From Gammaproteobacteria bacterium (GTDB lineage Bacteria > Pseudomonadota > Gammaproteobacteria > Competibacterales > Competibacteraceae): a stretch of 7,480 nt of DNA. Where the stretch lies: assembly GCA_020047885.1 (NCBI GenBank), contig JAIFNF010000333.1:1-7480 (forward strand), given 5' to 3'. Both the position numbers and the translations under genes were made by a program. The notes beneath the pieces are model-generated. The model was not told where the DNA came from and made no database searches. It worked only from the letters and a program-made list of their open reading frames with translations. Numbering within the stretch: the stretch's first letter is position 1; the number at the start of each line of letters is the position of its first letter. Of this stretch, positions 1-5,696 are shown in pieces.

Positions 1-95
1 TTACAGGCACTGAGCTTGCTCGTCGCCGGCTTCCGTGCCGGCGTCCGCGTGGGTCAGCAACTCCGGGAATAAATATGGGTAATGGTCAGGTATAG
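1..95. repeat. 95-bp direct repeat, copy 1
   Basis: Bases 1-95 match 260-354 at 89 of 95 positions with no gaps (differences at 27, 39, 48, 53, 76 and 92 of this copy). The copy carries a perfect 7-bp hairpin, CGCCGGC-TTCCGT-GCCGGCG, at 24-43. On the minus strand it encodes the C-terminal part of a short open frame that ends at the stop codon on the window edge. No transposase or terminal inverted repeats are visible, so the type of element is unknown. The window starts exactly at the repeat end, so the true left boundary cannot be judged. Confidence 0.9.
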
Positions 96-120
96 GAAAG
101 CTATAGTCCGAAAAAACCAT
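1..120 (-). CDS. Small 39-aa open frame, unknown function
   Basis: An ATG at 120 opens a 39-residue frame that begins MVFSDYSFPIPDHYPYLFPE and ends in DEQAQCL with a TAA at 1-3. It is acidic, with no signal peptide, membrane segment or family that I recognise. No clear Shine-Dalgarno sequence precedes the ATG, and an in-frame TGA lies eight codons upstream. The last ~30 codons fall within the direct repeat. The second copy encodes a similar tail, but four of the five differences inside the coding part change an amino acid, which argues against strong selection on the peptide. It may be a real small protein, the tail of a longer lost gene, or chance coding within a repeat. Confidence 0.3.
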   Translation of the reverse strand: MVFSDYSFPIPDHYPYLFPELLTHADAGTEAGDEQAQCL

Positions 121-218
121 CGATCCAGCGAACTCAATTCAAAGGTCACCCTCATGTGTCGACAGCTAAACTTCTCAAGGGAATTACCCCAAAGATCTTG
201 GCTGGGAAGGCCGCTTAA

Positions 219-257
219 CCCACCTTAAAAGGGCTGGAGTCCGAACCTTATGGTGGG
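219..257. other. Imperfect inverted repeat between the two repeat copies
   Basis: CCCACC at 219-224 pairs with GGTGGG at 252-257, and AAGG at 229-232 pairs with CCTT at 246-249, leaving a 13-nt loop and small internal bulges. It lies in the 164-bp spacer (96-259) between the direct repeats, which holds no convincing gene. It could form a hairpin in RNA from either strand, but there is no T-tract, so a terminator role is not supported. Confidence 0.3.
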
Positions 258-259
258 GA

Positions 260-354
260 TTACAGGCACTGAGCTTGCTCGTCGCAGGCTTCCGTGCTGG
301 CGTCCGTGTGGATCAGCAACTCCGGGAATAAATAGGGGTAATGGTCAGGTGTAG
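260..354. repeat. 95-bp direct repeat, copy 2, fused to hsdR remnant
   Basis: This is the second copy of the repeat at 1-95, about 94 percent identical and in the same orientation. The hairpin at the equivalent of 24-43 is weakened here: one pair is lost and one becomes a G-T wobble. Its right edge, near 354, is where similarity to HsdR stops on the minus strand, so the repeat marks the breakpoint of the restriction gene. That position suggests insertion or recombination at the repeat. Confidence 0.9.
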
Positions 355-610
355 TAGAGCGGTGTGCCGTCATCGCGCTCGAAGTGGTTGCGCTCGCGCA
401 GGTGTTTGGCGGCGGCGAATACGTCAGGGGTGACGATGCTCTCCAGCAGACGTGCGAATTCGCTGTCGGTGAGATGAACGCGGTTAAGCACCTCGAAATG
501 CTGGCGAAAGTTGTGTTCCAGCGCAGCGCGATCGCAGATGTCTGGGCGGTATGGTACTTGAGGTCGCCCAATTTCTCGATCAGCGCCTGTTCGATTTGTT
601 GTTCAGTCAT
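355..610 (-). pseudogene. hsdR: Type I restriction enzyme subunit R, N-terminal remnant (frameshifted, truncated)
   Basis: The intact protein is the ATP-driven translocase and nuclease subunit of a type I restriction-modification complex; normal length is roughly 1000 residues. Here the ATG at 610 starts MTEQQIEQALIEKLGDLKYH, typical of the HsdR N-terminus. Reading then shifts at about 550: one base (probably a T, expected TACCATTACCGC, observed TACCATACCGC) is missing. The correct frame continues with RPDICDRAALEHNFRQHFEV and later ERDDGTPLYYT before the direct repeat interrupts it. Only about 86 of the expected codons remain; the nuclease and helicase domains are absent and no hsdM or hsdS is in the window. 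Because of the shift, the original frame runs on through the repeat to a stop at 260-262, giving a 116-codon chimeric open frame that gene callers may report as a hypothetical protein. A weak AAGGG lies about 14 bases upstream of the ATG. Family assignment is from sequence resemblance. Confidence 0.75.
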
Positions 611-727
611 GTCCGTGTGCGTGCCCTTGTTGAATTATTATTGACACCCACCCAGGATTTAACCTGACTTTCGCTGACTTACTGCATGGAACGGATGTCG
701 CCCCGATAAAGCGATGAGGTAGCCAAG

Positions 728-934
728 CTAATCAAGGGGTTCCGCGTGCTCCCGATCGTCTTGCCTATTTGACTCTTCCGCGTCTTCTCGTTTCAGCACA
801 CCAAGATGTTGCGCATCTTCGCGGCAGATTTCATCGCCCTTGTCGTTCTGAATATGTTCACAATCCCGGCTTTCGCAACCGCCGGACAGGCTTGCTAGAA
901 CAACGATACCTGCCAGAATAAAGTCATGTTTCAC
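728..934 (-). CDS. Small putative lipoprotein
   Basis: A 68-residue product read from a GTG at 934. This start is chosen because AGAGG lies five bases upstream and because it places a short basic n-region (KH), a hydrophobic stretch (residues 5-16) and a candidate lipobox LSGGC at the N-terminus, with Cys20 as the lipidation site. Serine at the -3 position is unusual for a lipobox. Glutamate follows the cysteine, so inner-membrane retention by the Asp+2 rule is not expected. The mature part is very acidic and hydrophilic, contains Cys25 and Cys37, and ends REHAEPLD. A longer frame reaches a GTG at 1006, but that start sits inside the parS palindrome and gives no export signal. The gene follows the rsmA remnant by 90 bp in the same direction. 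I do not recognise the family; short tethered lipoproteins of this kind are often poorly conserved. Confidence 0.6.
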   Translation of the reverse strand: MKHDFILAGIVVLASLSGGCESRDCEHIQNDKGDEICREDAQHLGVLKREDAEESNRQDDREHAEPLD

Positions 935-998
935 GGCAAACCTCTGCTGATACCGGAACAACAAGCAATCAATAACGGCACTTCGGCACTCCGGCGAA

Positions 999-1014
999 TG
1001 TTTCACGTGAAACC
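999..1014. other. parS-like centromere site 1
   Basis: TGTTTCACGTGAAACC matches the bacterial chromosomal parS consensus TGTTTCACGTGAAACA at 15 of 16 positions and is a palindrome apart from the outermost base. ParB binds this sequence as a dimer, spreads along DNA and promotes origin segregation with ParA and SMC loading. The site lies between the rsmA remnant (stop at 1025) and the lipoprotein gene. Such a match is very unlikely by chance in 7.5 kb. No parAB genes are in the window. Confidence 0.8.
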
Positions 1015-1024
1015 ATGAAACCTG

Positions 1025-1800
1025 CTATGCGGATTTAGTGATCACGGCATTGCTCAACGCGGCGAATGCTGCCAAATTCAGAGTTTCCGGACGGGCGACG
1101 GGATCAACACCGGCGCTTTCAATTTGCGCAGACTCCAGTAATCCCCGCAGGCTGTTGCGCAAGGTCTTGCGGCGCTGCGCGAAAGCCCGGCGCACCACTT
1201 CGGCAAACTGCTGTTCATCCCGCACGGCCACAGCCAATGTTTCACGTGGAACCAAGCGCACGACCGCCGACCGAACTTTAGGCGGCGGCTGGAAAGCGCC
1301 CGGCCCCACGGTAAACAGCGCTTCAACCTGACAACGATATTGCAGCATCACGGACAATCGCCCGTAGGCATCTTCGCCGGGACCCGCCGCCATCCGTGCG
1401 ACCACCTCCTGCTGCAACATGAAGTGCAAATCGTGAAGATGTTCCGCCTGAGCCAACAGGTGAAACAGCAGAGGCGTAGAAATGTTGTAGGGCAGATTGC
1501 CAACGACCCGCAAGCGGGAGCCATCTTCGACCCGCAACTGCGCAAAATCAAATTTCAGGGCATCGGCCTGATGAATCCGCAACGTCCCTAGTCCTGCACA
1601 CTGCGCGTGCAACGGCTCCAGCAAATCGCGGTCGAGTTCCACGACATCCAGATCCCCAACCGCCTGCAACAACGGTCGGGTTAATGCCCCTAAACCCGGA
1701 CCAATTTCCAGGCGACAATGTGGGCAATGACTTGGGGATCATGCAGGAAGTGTTGTCCAAAGCGCTTACGCGGTTGATGCCGGGCGGGGATTTGGCTCAC
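1025..1800 (-). pseudogene. rsmA: 16S rRNA dimethyladenosine transferase, frame disrupted near N-terminus
   Basis: RsmA (KsgA) dimethylates two adjacent adenosines near the 3' end of 16S rRNA (A1518 and A1519 in E. coli) during late 30S assembly. The N-terminus starts at a GTG at 1800, overlapping the surA stop as GTGA, and reads MSQIPARHQPRKRFGQHFLH followed by DPQVIAHIVA, then meets a stop within about six codons. The family signature resumes immediately in another frame with EIGPGLGALTRPLLQAVGDL, VELDRDL, the catalytic NLPYNIS motif, FMLQQEVVARM, YGRLSVM and QRRKTLRNSL, and ends intact at 1025. Compared with E. coli RsmA, about ten residues between the 'IV' and the 'VEIGPG' motif are absent, and the frame needs 3n+1 missing bases, so a deletion of about 31 bp near 1710 is the simplest explanation. 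The rest of the gene shows no decay, pointing to a recent mutation or a sequencing or assembly error. Re-initiation downstream would lose SAM motif I. Confidence 0.85.
1238..1253. other. parS-like centromere site 2, inside rsmA
   Basis: TGTTTCACGTGGAACC matches the Bacillus-type parS at 14 of 16 positions and the Pseudomonas-type TGTTCCACGTGGAACC at 15 of 16, with the central CACGTG intact. It is embedded in the rsmA coding sequence, where it encodes part of the VRLVPRETLAV segment, so it must satisfy both coding and binding constraints. It lies 239 bp from site 1. Paired sites are typical of origin-proximal ParB loading regions. Confidence 0.7.
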
Positions 1801-3242
1801 GGTTTTACATCGACTGCCGTCGATTCCGTCGAACGTGGTACGCGCATCTCCACATAGGCCTCATCGCGCAACCGGCGCAGCCACAGTTCCCATTCCTCAT
1901 CGGAACGGCGTCGGAATAGCGCCTCGCGAACCCGCACCCGCTCGGTTTCGGGTGAGGCCTGACCTTGGCGGCGTTCCAGCACTTGAACGATATGCCAACC
2001 GAACTGGGTTTTAAAAGGCGCACTGATCTGGTTGACCGATAACATGCCGAGTTCCTGTTCAAATTCGGGAACCAACATACCCGGCGACACCCAACCTAGT
2101 TCACCGCCGCGCGCCCCTGACGCTTTATCCTCGGAACGAGTGCGCGCCAGCGCTGCAAAATCTTCACCCGCTTCAATCCGCTGGCGCAACTGCTCCAGTT
2201 GCTGGCGGGCTTGATCATCGGGCAATTCCGGGGAGGTCTTGAGCAGAATATGCCGGGCGCGGGTTTGATTCACCACGCCCGCCACGGTCGGATTCTCAGG
2301 GCGGGAGGTGGCGTTACGACCTCCACCGCCGCGCACGTCCAGCAGTTTAACAATATGGAAACCGCTAGGACTGCGGACCAGTTCGCTGAACTGCCCCGGT
2401 TGCAGTTTCGGCACCACGTTAGTGAAGATGGTCGGCAACTGTTCGGCATCGCGCCAGCCCAGATCGCCGCCTTCCAGCGCCTGTTGACCGGCCGACACGC
2501 CAGCCGCCAGTTGCCGAAAGTCTTCGCCCTTGCGCAACCGAGCCAGTACGTTATCCGCCTGACGCTTAATAGTCGCAATTTGATCCGGTGAGGCACCCTC
2601 CGGCACAGCGATCAAAATCTGGGCAATATGATATTGACGACCGCCACGGCTGCTACCCGCACCCGGATCATTGCCGCCGGGACGCTCATCGCTCGGGCTG
2701 CCGATTTGCGTGCGCACGCTATCAACATCCTGTTCGGAAATCTGGATCTGGCTATCCACCACTTTCTGCCGTAGGCGTGCCGCGATTAACTCCCGGCGCA
2801 CATCATCGCGGAACCGAGCAAAACTCATGCCATCATTTTCAACATTTTGCCGCATTTGGGTCAGGTTCATATTGTTGCGCCGGGCCAAATTATCAATGGC
2901 CGCGTTCAGAGTCGCATCATCTACCGTGATGCCAACGCGCTCAGCGGCGCGCAACTCCAGTTGGGACAGAATCAGCCGCTCCAGCACCTGATTTTCCAAG
3001 ATCAGGCGCGGCGGCATCGGCACTTTTTTCTGTTGCAGTTGGCGTTCGATGTGCGCGGTAGCCGCGTTGAGTTCACGGCGCGTCACCACATCATCGTTCA
3101 CCACCGCCACAATCGCATCCAGGGTACTGGTCGCGCCTTCGGGACCGGGACCGAACACGATTTGGGTTTGACCCAGAAGTGGCACGCCCCCCAGAGGCAG
3201 ACACAGCATCAGGCGAACAAGCAACGTGTTTATACGGATCAT
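1797..3242 (-). CDS. surA: Periplasmic chaperone / peptidyl-prolyl isomerase SurA
   Basis: SurA escorts unfolded outer-membrane proteins, LptD among them, through the periplasm to the BAM complex. The 481-residue product starts with a signal peptide (hydrophobic residues ~6-24). The N-terminal chaperone domain has the typical DAIVAVVNDDVVTRRELNAA near 42-61 and spans to ~175. Two parvulin domains follow: P1 at about 203-303 (GGDLGWR, GFHIVKLLDVR) and P2 at about 327-425 (ARHILLK, GGELGWVSPGMLVPEFE, GWHIVQVLERR). A C-terminal helix completes the chaperone module. It is longer than E. coli SurA (428 aa), mainly through Gly/Ser/Pro/Asp-rich linkers before P1 (~181-202) and between P1 and P2 (~304-326). 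The ATG at 3242 is chosen because it exposes the signal peptide; an in-frame start at 3314 would lie inside lptD and bury it. The gene sits 13 bp after lptD, so the two are probably cotranscribed. Confidence 0.95.
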   Translation of the reverse strand: MIRINTLLVRLMLCLPLGGVPLLGQTQIVFGPGPEGATSTLDAIVAVVNDDVVTRRELNAATAHIERQLQQKKVPMPPRLILENQVLERLILSQLELRAAERVGITVDDATLNAAIDNLARRNNMNLTQMRQNVENDGMSFARFRDDVRRELIAARLRQKVVDSQIQISEQDVDSVRTQIGSPSDERPGGNDPGAGSSRGGRQYHIAQILIAVPEGASPDQIATIKRQADNVLARLRKGEDFRQLAAGVSAGQQALEGGDLGWRDAEQLPTIFTNVVPKLQPGQFSELVRSPSGFHIVKLLDVRGGGGRNATSRPENPTVAGVVNQTRARHILLKTSPELPDDQARQQLEQLRQRIEAGEDFAALARTRSEDKASGARGGELGWVSPGMLVPEFEQELGMLSVNQISAPFKTQFGWHIVQVLERRQGQASPETERVRVREALFRRRSDEEWELWLRRLRDEAYVEMRVPRSTESTAVDVKP

Positions 3243-3255
3243 CTCAAGGGAACTC

Positions 3256-5529
3256 TCAGTAGCGGATCGGTTGATAACCAAGGATAGAACTTTGGAGGAG
3301 GTTGCCAAGACCACTGCCCAGTCGGGACAGCCCTTTCAGTTCCAGTTCCAAGTAAAATCCGGTCTGTGCATCCTCATCAACCGGACTGTAGCGGTACTGA
3401 CGGGCAACAGCGCGTAATGCCCAGCAACAATCTTCATATTCGAAGCCCGCCAGCGTTTCCAGATTACGTCCGATGTTAATGGCCTGATTCCAACGTGCCA
3501 ACACCCGCCACTGCGAACTGAGCGGCCAGAGCAGCGAGGCATCCACCGAGTGAATCTGATCGCCGGAATCCAGCGCCTGCACCGCAGGATCACGGTCGCG
3601 CAAGTAGGACAGGTTGACCAGTTGCCGGGGATTGGCGTAATAACGCAGGTCGAATCCACTGCGCAGGAAATCGTGGTTATCAGGTTCCAGTTGCACCGCA
3701 CCCTGCACCGACCAGCGGGATGACAGATTCACCGCGCCTTGGGCGATAACTCCCGAACTGTCCGCGGTCTCCGGGGGCGCTTCGGGATATAAGCCCACCT
3801 GGCGATCCGCAAAATACTGAATTTGCCCGACGCTGGCTCGCAACCGCTCGCGGCCACTCCCCCCGTCGATGAACCGGGTGGTCAGCGCCGTCGTCAACTG
3901 ATTCGCATCACCCAGGCGGTCAGCGCCGATAAAACGATTCTTGCGGAACAGCCAGTCATAATCACGATCCATCCGGGTGCTATCGAACAGCGGAAGGTCA
4001 TCCTGATTACGGTAGGGAACATAGAGATAAAACAGGCGCGGCTCCAGGGTTTGGGTGCCCGAACTGACGCCCAGCCAGTCCGCCTGGAGTGGCCGGTCGA
4101 AGATCAGACCGCTGTCCAGACTGAGGATAGGTGCATCACGGGTTGGGGCAGAGTTAGCGTCCGCAACGGTGTCTTCAAGCTGGTAGCCGGTATAACGGAA
4201 CCCGGCCTCGGGTTTGAGATAACCCCAAGACTGCTCCAGCGTCCAGCCCACCGTGGGCCACAGATCCAGCCGCGTGCCGGTCACAACATCCGATTGCTGG
4301 AAATTGACCAGCTCACCGTACATCTGATAATGCACACCACTCGCCCCAGTCGGCCAGACCCCATCAAACAGCAGTTGCGGCAACCGTTGATAGGGATTGC
4401 CGGTATTCGCGAAGATGGTCGGATTCAGAATCTGATAGCCCTGCACCCGCGCCAGCGCCTGCCACCAGTCGCCAGAGTAGCGGGCGTCCAGATGCCGCTC
4501 CAGATAATTGACAGTCAGAAAATCCAGATTGTTGTTCAAATCCCGGAAGTAGCGGTCATCGGATACATACTCGTAGCGTAGATCAGTGTAGACATTGGCC
4601 AGTGGTGCAGCGCGGTCACTGACGGTGAACGATCCCCGGTCGCCACCGTAACTGCGATCCTCCGGAATATACTCGGTGCTAATTTGTCCCTGGTGTTTGG
4701 GATACAGGTACCGATACTCCACGCCCAGTAACACTCCCCGTGACGCCATCAGTCGTGGGGTCAGGGTCATATCGTGGTTGGGCGCGATATTCCAGTAATA
4801 GGGAAACTGGAAATCAAAACCGGTCTCGCTGCTATAACCCTGACGCGGGAACAGAAACCCGGATTGCCGTTCATTAGTGGTGGGGAATGACAGATAGGGA
4901 AAGTAAAAAACCGGGGTGTCTGTGAACGCCAGGGTAATGTGACGCGCCTCGCCGCGTTGAGTCGCTTCGTTGATGCGCAGATCACGCGCCCGCAGTTGCC
5001 AGAATTCCTGGCCACGGGGACAGGTGGAATAAGTGGCTTCTGCCAATTCGGTCAGTTGTTGTGGTTGGTTAACGCGAACGTCTTTGGCATGGCCTTGCGC
5101 ATCGCGTCCTGGCAGATAATAATCGGCCTCCCTAAACCAGCCGGTCTCGGCATCCAGATTGACTTCAGCGTGTTGACCCCGCAGCGCCTGATAGGGATCG
5201 CCATAGATGAACTCCCCGTCGATTTCAACCCGTTGCGCCGTGCGATCCAGAGAAATTCGCTCGGCGCGCACACGTTGATCACCCCGCGACAGGCTCACGT
5301 TGCCTTCCAGCAACGAATAGGTCGCGGAAGACTCGACCCGGTCGGCATCCGCCTGGAGCGGCAACTGGTCGGGCGGCGGCGCATTCAGCGTGGCGGGAAC
5401 AATCTCACGAGTCAGTTCATCGGGTTCGCAACGCACCCAAGGATCGAGGAGATTGACCGATTGCGCCTGGACGCCGGCCAGCGGTAATAAAGCCAGAAGG
5501 CTGACCGTCAATAGTTGATAATGCGGCAT
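3256..5529 (-). CDS. lptD: LPS-assembly outer-membrane protein LptD
   Basis: LptD forms, with the lipoprotein LptE, the outer-membrane translocon that inserts lipopolysaccharide into the outer leaflet. The 757-residue precursor has a signal peptide ending at VQA (about residue 22), then an OstA/LptA-like beta-jellyroll domain (about 58-165: LQADADRVE, LLEGNVSLSRGDQRVRAERI) and a large beta-barrel that fills the rest, with barrel motifs such as FYFPYLSFPTTNERQSGFL and a C-terminal YEDCCWALR. The four cysteines that form the essential interdomain disulfides in E. coli are all present (Cys34, Cys170 and the pair Cys701-702). Length is close to the E. coli protein. ATG at 5529 is taken as the start; a GTG immediately before it (5532) is an alternative. 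No strong ribosome binding site is visible. The gene begins after the frd-rquA terminator and leads the lptD-surA-rsmA unit. Confidence 0.96.
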   Translation of the reverse strand: MPHYQLLTVSLLALLPLAGVQAQSVNLLDPWVRCEPDELTREIVPATLNAPPPDQLPLQADADRVESSATYSLLEGNVSLSRGDQRVRAERISLDRTAQRVEIDGEFIYGDPYQALRGQHAEVNLDAETGWFREADYYLPGRDAQGHAKDVRVNQPQQLTELAEATYSTCPRGQEFWQLRARDLRINEATQRGEARHITLAFTDTPVFYFPYLSFPTTNERQSGFLFPRQGYSSETGFDFQFPYYWNIAPNHDMTLTPRLMASRGVLLGVEYRYLYPKHQGQISTEYIPEDRSYGGDRGSFTVSDRAAPLANVYTDLRYEYVSDDRYFRDLNNNLDFLTVNYLERHLDARYSGDWWQALARVQGYQILNPTIFANTGNPYQRLPQLLFDGVWPTGASGVHYQMYGELVNFQQSDVVTGTRLDLWPTVGWTLEQSWGYLKPEAGFRYTGYQLEDTVADANSAPTRDAPILSLDSGLIFDRPLQADWLGVSSGTQTLEPRLFYLYVPYRNQDDLPLFDSTRMDRDYDWLFRKNRFIGADRLGDANQLTTALTTRFIDGGSGRERLRASVGQIQYFADRQVGLYPEAPPETADSSGVIAQGAVNLSSRWSVQGAVQLEPDNHDFLRSGFDLRYYANPRQLVNLSYLRDRDPAVQALDSGDQIHSVDASLLWPLSSQWRVLARWNQAINIGRNLETLAGFEYEDCCWALRAVARQYRYSPVDEDAQTGFYLELELKGLSRLGSGLGNLLQSSILGYQPIRY

Positions 5530-5573
5530 CACGGAAACAGAGTCTTACGCCGGAATGGAAACGCCCTAACATC

Positions 5574-5591
5574 GCACAGATTGACCTGTGC
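5574..5591. promoter_or_regulatory. Inverted repeat upstream of lptD
   Basis: GCACAG and CTGTGC form 6-bp arms around the 6-bp spacer ATTGAC, 45 bp before the lptD ATG. It lies downstream of the candidate promoter elements, so it could be an operator or a small hairpin in the leader RNA. No regulator is assigned, and arms this short can occur by chance. Confidence 0.3.
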
Positions 5592-5595
5592 TGCA

Positions 5596-5631
5596 ATTAT
5601 CCGCTTGAGCGCTGATCGCCAAATGTGGTTC
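5596..5631 (-). promoter_or_regulatory. Candidate lptD promoter region
   Basis: The only non-coding gap before lptD (5530-5652) must hold its promoter if the upstream terminator works. On the minus strand there are two overlapping possibilities. One is a sigma70-like TTGGCG (5622-5617) and GATAAT (5601-5596) separated by 15 bp, shorter than ideal. The other is a sigmaE-like GAACCA (5631-5626) and GCTCAA (5610-5605) separated by 15 bp. E. coli lptD is known to be sigmaE-controlled, which makes the second attractive, but neither match is strong. Confidence 0.25.
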
Positions 5632-5652
5632 TTCACACCGATTTTAAACCCA

Positions 5653-5682
5653 TAAAAAACCCCGGTTATCCGGGGTTTTTTA
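5653..5682 (-). terminator. Rho-independent terminator of the frd-rquA operon
   Basis: AAAAAACCCCGG (5654-5665), loop TTAT (5666-5669) and CCGGGGTTTTTT (5670-5681) form a perfect stem of 12 bp, 13 with the flanking T-A pair. Six T residues follow the G/C core on either strand, so the hairpin could stop transcription in both directions. It lies 14 bp beyond the rquA stop, ends the minus-strand frd-rquA transcript and insulates lptD. Confidence 0.93.
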
Positions 5683-5696
5683 GTCTGCAAACGCGC

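Noticed and set aside
1..354. A CRISPR array or insertion sequence
   Set aside because: There are only two 95-bp copies with one spacer, no transposase, no terminal inverted repeats and no cas genes.
935..1006. A longer start (GTG at 1006) for the lipoprotein gene
   Set aside because: It starts inside the parS palindrome and would bury the export signal; the GTG at 934 has a good ribosome binding site.
1548..1760. A 70-codon minus-strand frame starting inside rsmA
   Set aside because: Its translation is out of frame with both recognisable RsmA pieces and has no independent signal.
3243..3314. A 24-codon upstream extension of surA
   Set aside because: It would overlap the lptD C-terminus and place the signal peptide internally; the ATG at 3242 gives a normal exported protein.
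3823..4581. A 252-codon open frame on the plus strand
   Set aside because: It lies wholly antisense to lptD, whose protein is clearly recognisable, and its translation resembles no protein family; it is a by-product of GC-rich codon use.
4939..5487. A 182-codon open frame on the plus strand
   Set aside because: It is antisense to the N-terminal part of lptD and has no recognisable motif.
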